DNA of 64,000 bases from Saprospiraceae bacterium (lineage in GTDB: Bacteria > Bacteroidota > Bacteroidia > Chitinophagales > Saprospiraceae): positions 17,007 through 81,006 of the forward strand of contig JALHRR010000020.1 of the NCBI GenBank assembly GCA_022841345.1. Direction: 5' to 3'. A program made the position numbers and the translations under genes. This document shows, piece by piece, positions 1 to 8,063 of the stretch; position 1 is the first letter of the stretch; each line of letters begins with the position of its first letter. Below the pieces are notes generated by a model, which saw nothing but the letters and a program-made list of their open reading frames with translations, ran no database searches and had not been told where the DNA came from.

Positions 1-693
1 AAATTAAGGTCAGGAAAAATATCTCCGACGTGTGCTGAAGATCACGAATTGTTGGAACTCAGTGAAATCATAGAACAGGAAATCAAGACTTATACAGGAA
101 ATCAAATTGTTCTTCTGGATCTTCATACTACTTCCGCCGGTGGAGGAATATTTGTTGTTCCGGCAGAGAAAGATTCCAGCAGGGTTTTGGCTTTAGGATT
201 GGGCGCACCAGTGGTAGATGGGCTCCTTCAAAATTTGAGTAATACCTGCCTTCAATATTTCTCAACGCATTTTGTTGAAAAGAATCTGGATGCTGTGAGC
301 TTTGAAAGTGGTCAGCATGATGATCCTGCCTCGGTATATGTGGCTATTGCGGCCATCATCAACCTCTTGCGATCTGTAGGCTGTGTAGAGGATCATGATG
401 TGGAAAGCCGGCACGACGTCATACTCAAAAAGCATTCCGCGGGTTTGCCCTGCTATAGCACATTAGTTGAAAAACATTCCATTCTTCCGGAAGATCAGTT
501 TGTCATGCATCCCGGATATCATAATTTTCAAAAGGTTTCCAGAGGAGAAGTGTTGGCTACTGATATCAATGGCCCCATTACTTCTCCGGAGGATCTCATG
601 ATTTTGATGCCGCTTTATCAATCAAAGGGGAATGATGGATTTTTTCTGATAAGGCCGGATGAGAGGAAGGGGTATTTTGAGGAAGCTGATTGA
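1..693 (+). CDS. Succinylglutamate desuccinylase/aspartoacylase family protein (5' end cut off)
   Basis: The reading frame is open from the first base of the window, so the true N-terminus lies outside it and the TTG at 49 need not be the start. The visible part resembles zinc-dependent amidohydrolases of the AstE/AspA (M14-like) family. It has an LDLHTTS segment, where the His would be a zinc ligand, and a downstream FESGQHDDP segment that fits the catalytic-Glu region. The first ligand pair (HxxE) would lie upstream of the window. Family members hydrolyse N-acyl amino acids such as N-acetylaspartate or N-succinylglutamate; the substrate cannot be told here. No arginine-catabolism genes are adjacent. 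The gene ends 79 nt before the convergent Abi-like gene. Family assignment is fairly sure, substrate unknown. Confidence 0.75.
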   Translation, partial: KLRSGKISPTCAEDHELLELSEIIEQEIKTYTGNQIVLLDLHTTSAGGGIFVVPAEKDSSRVLALGLGAPVVDGLLQNLSNTCLQYFSTHFVEKNLDAVSFESGQHDDPASVYVAIAAIINLLRSVGCVEDHDVESRHDVILKKHSAGLPCYSTLVEKHSILPEDQFVMHPGYHNFQKVSRGEVLATDINGPITSPEDLMILMPLYQSKGNDGFFLIRPDERKGYFEEAD

Positions 694-772
694 TGACATT
701 TCTCTGCTCATTTCTTCTCAGAGTCCTTTCATCTCTCAGTTGAGTATAGAAATACGATGTTGTACTGATAAA

Positions 773-1405
773 TTATATGGCCTTAGCCGCTTCGAGAATA
801 TCTTTAAAGCCATCAATATCATATAGTAGGCCTGGTAAATCTTTGTCAAGCCAAAATAAAAATAAAAGCATTTCTTTATGCCTTGCTTCTAAGTTTTTAA
901 GATTGTTAAATACGGGCTCATAATGGTAGACACGGTTGCGCAATATCCGAATGTGATGCAAGACATCCGATATGGTGTCTCGTTTTCTAATATGCTTTGG
1001 CGTGTTTCTGAAAATCAATCGCAAGGGCTTCCATAATAAGCTTGCATAGTTTCGATTAAATAAGGTAGTCCAAAATCCAAAGTTTAATTCGGCAATTATT
1101 CTGTCTGATGTTATGGTCTTTCTACGTAATGTAAGTTTTTGTGTTGCGTCAGAAACGAAAGTCAAAAACTCTAAAGGCAATTTATTTTTAAACCAAAATT
1201 CGTCTTGAAAATGTACTTTCAAAGTTTCGTGAATAGCATTCCTTAAACTTATTTCGATGACAGCTAAAACTGGGTAGAAGGCTTCAGATAGTTCAATGTT
1301 TATTTTGTAAAGGAGATAGGCTTTTTCAAAATCAAGATTTGCCTCTTCAAGATATACATTAAATCTTGGCGTGGATAGATAATAATTTAACTGTTGTTCT
1401 GTCAT
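773..1405 (-). CDS. Abi family protein (Abi_2/AbiD-F-like, HEPN-type)
   Basis: A 210-residue protein with the pattern of Abi_2 abortive-infection proteins. It has an N-terminal helical part with FYPVLAVIEISLRNAI, a central LNFGFWTTLFN segment and a C-terminal LRNRVYHYEPV segment. The last contains an R-N-x-x-x-H arrangement (RNRVYH), which is the HEPN ribonuclease signature. Some family members abort phage infection, probably by RNA cleavage, but many are uncharacterised. No other defence gene is visible nearby: the left neighbour is a convergent amidohydrolase and the right one a divergent acidic protein. The gene is rather AT-rich next to its neighbours, which may mean acquisition. Confidence is good for the family and low for the biological role. 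Confidence 0.7.
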   Translation of the reverse strand: MTEQQLNYYLSTPRFNVYLEEANLDFEKAYLLYKINIELSEAFYPVLAVIEISLRNAIHETLKVHFQDEFWFKNKLPLEFLTFVSDATQKLTLRRKTITSDRIIAELNFGFWTTLFNRNYASLLWKPLRLIFRNTPKHIRKRDTISDVLHHIRILRNRVYHYEPVFNNLKNLEARHKEMLLFLFWLDKDLPGLLYDIDGFKDILEAAKAI

Positions 1406-1564
1406 GAATTATTACAAATTTGCATAAACACACACAAAAGTCCAAATTCTACCGTATTTTTGTATTGTGATGCTGCTTCCTCCTCTCCCAAACTTGTGTT
1501 GGTGATGAAAGCAGCTTTTGCATTTTAGAGCATTGCTTTTCAGCTCAAATTAATCACACCACAC

Positions 1565-2038
1565 ATGGGACAATTTATTTCAGAGGAAGATATCGATCAG
1601 GTATTTGAAGAGATGAGCACTAAAGAAAGCCTGCAGGAAAAATGGCTTCGTTCGTTTACCAATCAACAACCGCATATTGCAGCCTGGCTGCTGGGAGAAT
1701 CCTTTGAATTGCTCACGGATGAAGAAAAAGACTTGCTGTTCTTTCTGGCTATGGTGATTTATGAAGCTTCCAAAAGAAAAAATGGGTCCCTTCCTGAAGT
1801 AGACGGAGAATCCCTTCGCGATGCCGAAGAACTCAACTGGCAAATCATGGAAGACGTGAAAGCAACAACCTTCAGAGATCGCATTTCCGTTTTCTTTGAT
1901 GATACGGAGCAGGAGGATGTTCTCGCATTCATAGAAGACTCTCTTGTCGAGGACGAGGAAGATGAACCAATTGTCACTAAGGTTGGCAGAGAACCTATGT
2001 TTCTGGGATTAAAAACTGTGGCTGATGTGTTGACGTGA
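1565..2038 (+). CDS. Hypothetical acidic protein
   Basis: I do not recognise this 157-residue protein. It is strongly acidic, with an EDSLVEDEEDEP stretch near the C-terminus, and looks soluble and mainly helical, with no signal peptide or membrane segment. Two frames on the opposite strand are open across part of it, but this frame has the more protein-like composition. It has an ATG start and lies 159 nt after the divergently transcribed Abi-like gene, so the two could share a promoter region. A role cannot be inferred. Confidence 0.6.
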   Translation: MGQFISEEDIDQVFEEMSTKESLQEKWLRSFTNQQPHIAAWLLGESFELLTDEEKDLLFFLAMVIYEASKRKNGSLPEVDGESLRDAEELNWQIMEDVKATTFRDRISVFFDDTEQEDVLAFIEDSLVEDEEDEPIVTKVGREPMFLGLKTVADVLT

Positions 2039-2060
2039 TGTAGTAGTAATTAGAGCAGTG

Positions 2061-2399
2061 TTACATTCCTTGTTCTATATCCCAAATTCCTGATTGCTCA
2101 AATTCTCTTATATTCTCTTTCCATAGTTTATACTCGTCACTTGTGTAATCAACATCTTGATTTTCATTTTTCGGAGGACTTGGCTGGTTACCACTTAAAA
2201 AGCCCTTAACCCAGTATTTTGTCTGTTCTGACGACTCAAGTATTTCATCCTTGGAAACAAAAAATGACCTTTGTTTTACAGGACACCATGCCCACATTCT
2301 TCCATGGAAAGTATGTGGATTTCCGATCAGAAAATGTTTTCCGTCACAACCTTTATGGTTAAACCATAACTTATCGTCGTAAGAAGTTTCTTGCTCCAT
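2061..2399 (-). CDS. Conserved-looking hypothetical protein, Trp/Cys-rich N-terminal half
   Basis: A 112-residue protein that I cannot assign. Its N-terminal half is rich in Trp, His, Phe and Cys (KLWFNHKGCDGKHFLIG, then FHGRMWAWCPVK), which suggests a small compact domain. The C-terminal third is polar and acidic. It has no signal peptide. Its end is 22 nt from the end of the convergent acidic-protein gene at 1565-2038. The composition is clearly non-random, so it is probably a real gene. Confidence 0.55.
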   Translation of the reverse strand: MEQETSYDDKLWFNHKGCDGKHFLIGNPHTFHGRMWAWCPVKQRSFFVSKDEILESSEQTKYWVKGFLSGNQPSPPKNENQDVDYTSDEYKLWKENIREFEQSGIWDIEQGM

Positions 2400-2545
2400 G
2401 ATTTAACAAAAATATATGTCAAAATCTTCTTTGGACTTATTCAATAATATCTCTTTATTCACAGCTCTAATTTATATAATGTTAAAAAAATCATTAACCA
2501 TCTTTCTTCATTTGCGTCTTTTCATGTAATCAGAGACACCATAAA

Positions 2546-4234
2546 TCACAACTGCCCCAACACAAACTGTATAATCCGGGCCTCTTCCGCATCTGCCTTA
2601 TCGGATATGATTTGGGCTTTTTCGAGCATTTCGTTCACGAATTCCGGATCTTCAAAGTCTTTTGTGTTGATGCGCACATTTAAATAGGCTCCTTTGACAG
2701 CAGCTTTTGCGCATAAGGCTCCGACAGCAGCATCTGAGAGCGAGTTTTGATTGCCTTCCCTAACCATGACATCTGCTAGTTCGAAAACCTGAACTGCTTG
2801 TTCCATTACTGCATATGGAATTTCAATGGCTACGCGGGTGGCATTTTTAATGGCCGCCTTTCTTACTTTTACCTCATCTTCCGTGGATTTGGGTAATTTA
2901 AATGCTTCCATGATTCCATTAAAAGCTGCCGTATCTGCATCCACGAGATTCAGGAGCGTTTTCTTCAATGTCTGTCCTCTTTCTGCAAAGTCAGAAAAGT
3001 ATTGATACTTATCTTCCCAACCGCTTTTACCTGCAGAGAGATTAGCCACCATGGTAGTGAGCGCAGCTCCCAAAGCTCCAGCATAAGCAGAAATGGATCC
3101 ACCACCGGGAGCAGGACTTTCGGAAGCCGTCAGATCTGCAAATGCTCCCAGGTCCATCCGAACAAGCGGATTGCTGCTTGCATCTTCCAGGAGATATTCT
3201 ATGATTTTTTTCTGCGGGTCAAAAGCACCCAATTCATCGAGACCAAGTGATTTAATGGCAATTTTAATTAATTCAGCCTCTGATACACCGGTGGATCTTT
3301 CCTGTTTTTGCAAGTAATATTTTCCGGCATCCACCATCACACTCAGCGGAACCAAACCTACCAATTCAGACCCTGTTACCCGCATACCTCTGCTTTCTGC
3401 GCTTTTGCAGCAAGCATCAAATGCCACATGCAGTGGTGTTTCCTGAATATTGGTTAGATTCATGGACACCTGTGCCACGCCGTATTCTTCAATAAACCAT
3501 CCGATTGCTTTTACCGATTTGCACATTCCTGCCTGACGAAGCGGTTCTCCCTGATCATCCTTCAAAATAGTTCCTGTTGTAGGATGTCCCTCTCTGAGTA
3601 TTCTGCCTTGTTCACGCACATCAAAGGCAACTGAATTGGCTCTTTTGACAGAGGTTGTATTCAGATTGACATTATATGCCACCAGAAAATCTCTTGCTCC
3701 AATGACGGTAGCTCCTGAGCGCGGGTTGAATTTTGAAGGACCATAATCCGGTTTCCACTCAGCTTTTTGCAATTTATCCGCCATTCCTTCATATTCTCCG
3801 GCTCTGATATGCGCCAGATTCTTGCGCTCAGGCTGTGTGGCTGCGGCTTCGTACATAAATATAGGAATCGGGAGTTCCCGACCGACCCGCTCAGCCAATT
3901 TGTGGGCATAAGCTGCTGTTTCTTCCAGGCTGATATTGGCAATTGGAATCAATGGGCAAACATCTGTAGCGCCCATCCGCGGATGTTCACCCTTGTGTTT
4001 GCTCATATCTATAAGTTCCCCGGCTTTCTTAATGGCCAGGAAAGCAGCTTCAATCACTGGTTCCGGATGCCCGACAAAAGTAACTACCGTGCGGTTGGTA
4101 GCTTTGCCGGGATCTACATCGAGAAGCTTCACCCCGTCGACTGATTCTATCTCAGCAGTAATTTGTCTGATGACAGCAAGATCGACACCTTCACTAAAAT
4201 TGGGAACACATTCTATAATGGGAGCAGTATTCAT
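2546..4234 (-). CDS. ftcD: Glutamate formimidoyltransferase / formimidoyl-THF cyclodeaminase (bifunctional)
   Basis: A 562-residue protein that starts with IIECVPNFSEG, the signature start of glutamate formiminotransferase. The formyltransferase domain spans about residues 1-330. The helical cyclodeaminase domain runs from about 360 to the end and includes a TASESPAPGGGSISAYAGALG segment typical of FTCD/FchA proteins. The pair moves the formimino group of N-formimino-glutamate to tetrahydrofolate and releases ammonia to give methenyl-THF, the last steps of histidine degradation. The length matches full bifunctional enzymes of Bacteroidota and animals. No hutH, hutU or hutI is in the window. 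A TAnnTTTG promoter element (TATATTTG, minus strand) lies 32-39 nt upstream of the ATG. Confidence 0.95.
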   Translation of the reverse strand: MNTAPIIECVPNFSEGVDLAVIRQITAEIESVDGVKLLDVDPGKATNRTVVTFVGHPEPVIEAAFLAIKKAGELIDMSKHKGEHPRMGATDVCPLIPIANISLEETAAYAHKLAERVGRELPIPIFMYEAAATQPERKNLAHIRAGEYEGMADKLQKAEWKPDYGPSKFNPRSGATVIGARDFLVAYNVNLNTTSVKRANSVAFDVREQGRILREGHPTTGTILKDDQGEPLRQAGMCKSVKAIGWFIEEYGVAQVSMNLTNIQETPLHVAFDACCKSAESRGMRVTGSELVGLVPLSVMVDAGKYYLQKQERSTGVSEAELIKIAIKSLGLDELGAFDPQKKIIEYLLEDASSNPLVRMDLGAFADLTASESPAPGGGSISAYAGALGAALTTMVANLSAGKSGWEDKYQYFSDFAERGQTLKKTLLNLVDADTAAFNGIMEAFKLPKSTEDEVKVRKAAIKNATRVAIEIPYAVMEQAVQVFELADVMVREGNQNSLSDAAVGALCAKAAVKGAYLNVRINTKDFEDPEFVNEMLEKAQIISDKADAEEARIIQFVLGQL

Positions 4235-4265
4235 TTCTTACAGGTTTAGTTTTTTCAAAGAGCCG

Positions 4266-4273
4266 CAAATATA
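4266..4273 (-). promoter_or_regulatory. Candidate -7 element for ftcD
   Basis: On the minus strand this reads TATATTTG, an exact match to the Bacteroidota -7 consensus TAnnTTTG, 32-39 nt before the ftcD ATG. I see no clear TTTG -33 element at the expected spacing. Confidence 0.35.
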
Positions 4274-4379
4274 ATACCCTGTCACGGAAATACCTTCTTA
4301 TAAAAGATTGTCTTCATCTCCTGATCTTTTTGGCTGTTCTAATAGCTACCTTCTTATAATGAACGCGTTGCATTCAAGT

Positions 4380-4828
4380 TTCCCGTTTTTTGATAACATA
4401 TCATCGTAGCACGGGGGACATCTTGCTCGCTGCGCTTGCAAGGTGACATCTTATGCCTGCGGCAAAAGGTGACATCCCCGAAAAAAATTGACAGCTTTGC
4501 AGTCAATTTTTTCGGTGGTGACAGCTGTGCATAAAATAGAATTGCAGCTTCTTCCCGGCTGTTCACTTACGCCCTACCACTTATGTCTTACACCTTATTT
4601 CCGGCCGTTCAGCTAGCAGCCAGCTGCGGCTGTTTGGGGTGTTCAAATCGTATATCGTTTTTGGTTGTTCCCCAATCAGCGCTTTACCCTTTAAACGAGG
4701 CTGTTTACCGGCTGTTAACTCCTACACCCCTTAACGCCTTAACGAACACACAACAAACCCACAACCCCAACTGGCTGTTCGCCAAAAGCCAAAAGCTAAT
4801 AGCCAACAGCGGCTGTTTCATCCGGGCA
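4380..4828. repeat. Intergenic modular hairpin island A
   Basis: This is most of the 594-nt gap between the 3' end of the amylase gene and the start of ftcD. At about 4417-4520 a delimiter (GGGGACATC, GGTGACATC, GGTGACATC, GGTGGTGACAGC) alternates with hairpins whose arms differ each time: CTTGC/GCAAG around TCGCTGCGCTT, TTATGCC/GGCAAAA, and a long near-perfect arm pair starting CCGAAAAAAATTGAC. The rest (about 4550-4828) is C-rich low-complexity sequence with several CGGCTGTTC or GGCTGTTC words. It ends in a segment of AAAAGCCAAAAGCTAATAGCC type, related to words in the other islands. Long open frames here are not protein-like. Confidence 0.6.
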
Positions 4829-6787
4829 CTACCTCATCAAATACATTTTGGTACTAAAAGCAGGTATATTCATCGTTCCGGGTATATTTTCAGTATTGTA
4901 ATCAGGCAACGATTGCCACTCCGTTCTGTCATTGATCCATTCGGAAAAACGGGAGGTGGCTACATTTTGTTCTTTTCCGTGTGTATTCATGATGATGACA
5001 ATTCTTTCTGATTCATCATATCTAATATAGATATAGACTCCATTTTCAGGAATATAGTGAATGAGTTTTCCGGATCCCAGAGCAGGATGGGACTTTCGCA
5101 TTTTGATCAGTGATTGAGTGAATCTGAAAATTTCTTCTTCTTCGACAGTTCTTCCTGCTCTCTGAAATTTGTCTATTCCATCTGCCGGCCAGCCACCGGG
5201 AAAATCCTGGCGGACTTTACCATCGGGGTCTGCATGGTTTTTGAGCAAAATTTCTGTGCCATAATACAGCTGGGGTATGCCTCTGGTAGTCATCATCCAG
5301 CTGAGCGCCGACTTAAGTTTATCTTTATTTTCACCAAGGACAGAATAGATTCGGCTCACATCATGGTTGTCCAGAAATACCACATTTCTATAGGCGTCTT
5401 CATACAGGAAGTCATGGGACATTGTGTGGTACATTCTTGCCGCTCCGCTGGTCCATCCCTGTTCCTGATTCAGCGCTTCAGTGATGGCATAATACATTTG
5501 AAAATCAGTTACAGCGGGCATATAATTATTTTGCTTCCCTCTCATATTATTTTGCTGCGTGAAGAAAGCCTGATTGGGACTGCCATGCACCCAGGTTTCT
5601 GCAAATAAGGAGACTTTTGGAAATGCTTCATTGACTTTCTTTGCCCAGTTTGCCATAAATGATCTGTCCGGATATGCATACGTATCGATCCTATATGCAT
5701 CCAGATCTGCATAAGCTATCCACCAGATATTATTTTGAATGAGATATCGGGCAAGTCTGGGATGCTGCTGATTCAGATCCGGCATATGCCGGTCAAACCA
5801 ACCAGTATTCATCCTGTTGAAATCCCCGGTTGATACATATGGGTCCATATAAACCTGGTCCCGGTAGCTTGTTTTGATAAACGTGTCGTGCTGATGAATC
5901 CAGTTTCTGTCCGGCAAGTCTTTGATAAACCAATGCTGATCTCCCACATGATTGTGGATGATATCCATGACTACTTTGATGCCCTTTTCATGGCAGCGCT
6001 TTACCAGTTCTTTGTATAAGTCATTGCTTCCCAATCTTTTGTCGATATTATACAAGTCCGTGACCGCGTAGCCATGATAGGATTCATACGGTTGATTATT
6101 CTCCTGCACCGGATTCAGCCAGAGTGCAGTGATTCCCAGTGTGTCCAGATAATCCAGCTTGTCCATTATTCCCTGCAAATCCCCGCCATGTCTGAAGTAC
6201 ATTTTCCGGCGGTCAATGCCTTTTTGCTGCATATCTCTGTAACTGTCATTTTTATCATCTCCATTGGCAAAACGATCCGGCATGATCAGATAGATTATAT
6301 CCTGCGTGTTCAGTCCATGGAACTGGCCTCCCAGAGCATCTTTTTCCAGGATAGGATATTTATATATTTTACTTTTGCCTGCCTTTGTCAGCTGTATAGG
6401 TATATTTCCCGGCTTTGCTGAAGGATCAATTTGAAGCTCTATAAACAGATAGTTAGGGTTTTCCACTTCATGAACAGCTATTTTCTTTACCCCTGAATAC
6501 TCCAGTTGAACACTTGAACCCTTGATGTTTTTATCATAAATCAATACTTCTACCACAGAATCTGTCATACCAATCCACCAGTTGGGTGGTTCCATTCGAA
6601 AGCCCTGAAAGTCTTTTCCATCCGCATTTCTGAGCATGTATTCTGAGTGCTTTACTCCATCGGGAAGTTTTTGTTGCGGGTCAAAAGAGTCTTCTTTCTG
6701 TGCTTTGATGGTAACTCCAGCAGAGAAAATAAAAAGGAGAATTAAAGCAAATGAAAATGCCTGTCTGATGTAAGTAAATAAAAACAT
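4829..6787 (-). CDS. Secreted alpha-amylase family protein (GH13, cyclomaltodextrinase/neopullulanase-like)
   Basis: The start is placed at the ATG at 6787 because it begins a signal peptide (MFLFTYIRQAFSF... ending in KAQ) and gives 652 residues; an upstream in-frame ATG at 6850 would bury it. Residues ~25-130 look like a cyclomaltodextrinase N-terminal beta-domain, followed by the GH13 barrel. Conserved regions are DIIHNHVG (from Asp275), the nucleophile Asp368 in YRIDTYAY, the acid/base Glu397 in FAETWVHG and Asp476 in LDNHDVSR. A beta-rich C-terminal domain follows. All three catalytic acids are present. It should hydrolyse maltodextrins or cyclodextrins in the periplasm or at the surface, as SusA-like neopullulanases do. 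No SusC/SusD pair is adjacent. A divergent EamA permease lies 88 nt away. Confidence 0.9.
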   Translation of the reverse strand: MFLFTYIRQAFSFALILLFIFSAGVTIKAQKEDSFDPQQKLPDGVKHSEYMLRNADGKDFQGFRMEPPNWWIGMTDSVVEVLIYDKNIKGSSVQLEYSGVKKIAVHEVENPNYLFIELQIDPSAKPGNIPIQLTKAGKSKIYKYPILEKDALGGQFHGLNTQDIIYLIMPDRFANGDDKNDSYRDMQQKGIDRRKMYFRHGGDLQGIMDKLDYLDTLGITALWLNPVQENNQPYESYHGYAVTDLYNIDKRLGSNDLYKELVKRCHEKGIKVVMDIIHNHVGDQHWFIKDLPDRNWIHQHDTFIKTSYRDQVYMDPYVSTGDFNRMNTGWFDRHMPDLNQQHPRLARYLIQNNIWWIAYADLDAYRIDTYAYPDRSFMANWAKKVNEAFPKVSLFAETWVHGSPNQAFFTQQNNMRGKQNNYMPAVTDFQMYYAITEALNQEQGWTSGAARMYHTMSHDFLYEDAYRNVVFLDNHDVSRIYSVLGENKDKLKSALSWMMTTRGIPQLYYGTEILLKNHADPDGKVRQDFPGGWPADGIDKFQRAGRTVEEEEIFRFTQSLIKMRKSHPALGSGKLIHYIPENGVYIYIRYDESERIVIIMNTHGKEQNVATSRFSEWINDRTEWQSLPDYNTENIPGTMNIPAFSTKMYLMR

Positions 6788-6851
6788 AGTTGCCGGTTTT
6801 ATTTTTTCAAGAACAATTATATGCATAAAATGATTACTCCCCCAATTCATT

Positions 6852-6859
6852 TACTTTTG
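6852..6859 (+). promoter_or_regulatory. Candidate -7 element for the EamA permease gene
   Basis: TACTTTTG is an exact TAnnTTTG match. It ends 16 nt before the ATG at 6876 and 28 nt before the in-frame ATG at 6888. A transcript starting a few bases downstream would leave almost no leader for 6876, which slightly favours 6888 as the real start. No clear -33 element is seen. Confidence 0.35.
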
Positions 6860-6875
6860 AGCTGCGGTTTCTTTC

Positions 6876-7784
6876 ATGTTTTCGTCAATGTCCAACAATA
6901 AACTAGTTCCTCATTTATATCTTCTTGCAGTTGCCTTCATATATGGAGCAAACTACACGATAGCAAAAGATGTCATGTCCAGCGGGCTCATTAAGCCAAT
7001 GGCTTTCATTCTGTGCAGGGTATTGGCAGGCGTTCTTTTATTCTGGGCAACTTCTATTTTTATTAAAGAGAAAATAGAACGAAAAGATCATACTATTCTG
7101 CTGATTTGTGCACTAACCGGCGTGGTGATCAATCAAACGCTCTTTTTCTATGGTCTCCATTTGGGTTCAGTCATTCATGCATCCCTCATTATGACTGCTA
7201 CTCCGATTTTGGTGGTAGCAGTTTCCTGGATAATGCTGAAGGAGGCCATAACCTATTTCAAAATTGGAGGTGTATTGCTTGGTTGTTCCGGTGCGATATT
7301 ACTAATACTGCAAGCCCGGGTTCAGGGCCAGTCTATCAATGAGCCTCTTGGTAATGCCTTTATATTTATAAATGCTGTTTCCTTTGCTGTGTATCTGGTG
7401 CTGGTAAAAAGGCTGACACACAAGTATCACCCTGTGACTATCTCCAAATGGGTGTTTTTGTATGGCAGTATATTATGTATTCCACTGGGCTTATACCAAA
7501 TTCAGGATGTGGTGTGGAGCGATTTTGATATGTTCTCCTGGATCGGCTTCCTATATGTGCTGATATTTACTACATTCCTGGCGTACCTTCTGAATGCTCT
7601 GGCCTTAAAACAAGTTAGTGCCAGTACAGTTAGTGTATACATTTACCTCCAGCCACTGATTGCAGTTTTGATTGCTTTGACATTGCAAAAGGATCAATTA
7701 GATGGAGTTAAAATCCTGGCTGCCGTGTTAATTTTCAGCGGGGTTTACCTGTCAGGAAAAAAAATGAAGGCATCTACTACCTGA
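6876..7784 (+). CDS. DMT-superfamily permease (EamA family)
   Basis: A 302-residue, very hydrophobic protein with about ten predicted membrane helices in two repeated halves, the usual EamA/RhaT-like arrangement. Family features visible are the N-terminal YGANYTIAKDVM segment, similar to the start of EamA exporters, and a second half starting near GNAFIFINAVSFAVYLVLVK. It ends in a short positively charged tail (GKKMKAS). The inner-membrane role is export or import of a small metabolite; the substrate is not predictable. An in-frame ATG at 6888 (MSNNKLVPH) is an equally good start. It is transcribed away from the amylase gene and appears to be monocistronic. Confidence 0.88.
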   Translation: MFSSMSNNKLVPHLYLLAVAFIYGANYTIAKDVMSSGLIKPMAFILCRVLAGVLLFWATSIFIKEKIERKDHTILLICALTGVVINQTLFFYGLHLGSVIHASLIMTATPILVVAVSWIMLKEAITYFKIGGVLLGCSGAILLILQARVQGQSINEPLGNAFIFINAVSFAVYLVLVKRLTHKYHPVTISKWVFLYGSILCIPLGLYQIQDVVWSDFDMFSWIGFLYVLIFTTFLAYLLNALALKQVSASTVSVYIYLQPLIAVLIALTLQKDQLDGVKILAAVLIFSGVYLSGKKMKASTT

Positions 7785-8063
7785 TTTGGGGTATTTTTAA
7801 TAATTCTTTCATTTCGTATGTCAATATTATGAGTATATATTTCTCTATATCTCTTAGTCATTAAAAGGTATGGAAAAATCGTAATAAGAATGTGCCCAAA
7901 TGCTCAAATTATTGATTAACAACCAATTAAAACACATTTAGGATTTTTTTAATATATCCCACAATGTTTATTTATTGTTAAAAAATGTTGGGAAAAAATG
8001 AGCGGTCTTTGTGGTTTATTTCTTTACTTTACCGCACGAATTAACAATCCCCCAAGATTACAC

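Noticed and set aside
2455..2463. Single DnaA-box-like TTATTCACA
   Set aside because: A lone copy with no cluster, AT-rich unwinding element or dnaA gene nearby; not evidence for an origin.
4380..4520. Delimiter-spacer pattern that at first looks like a CRISPR array
   Set aside because: Delimiters are only 8-9 nt, spacer lengths vary widely, the spacers are themselves inverted repeats, and no cas genes are present.
4583..5011. Plus-strand open frame of 142 codons overlapping the amylase 3' end
   Set aside because: It is antisense to a clear gene and extends into island A; composition is not protein-like.
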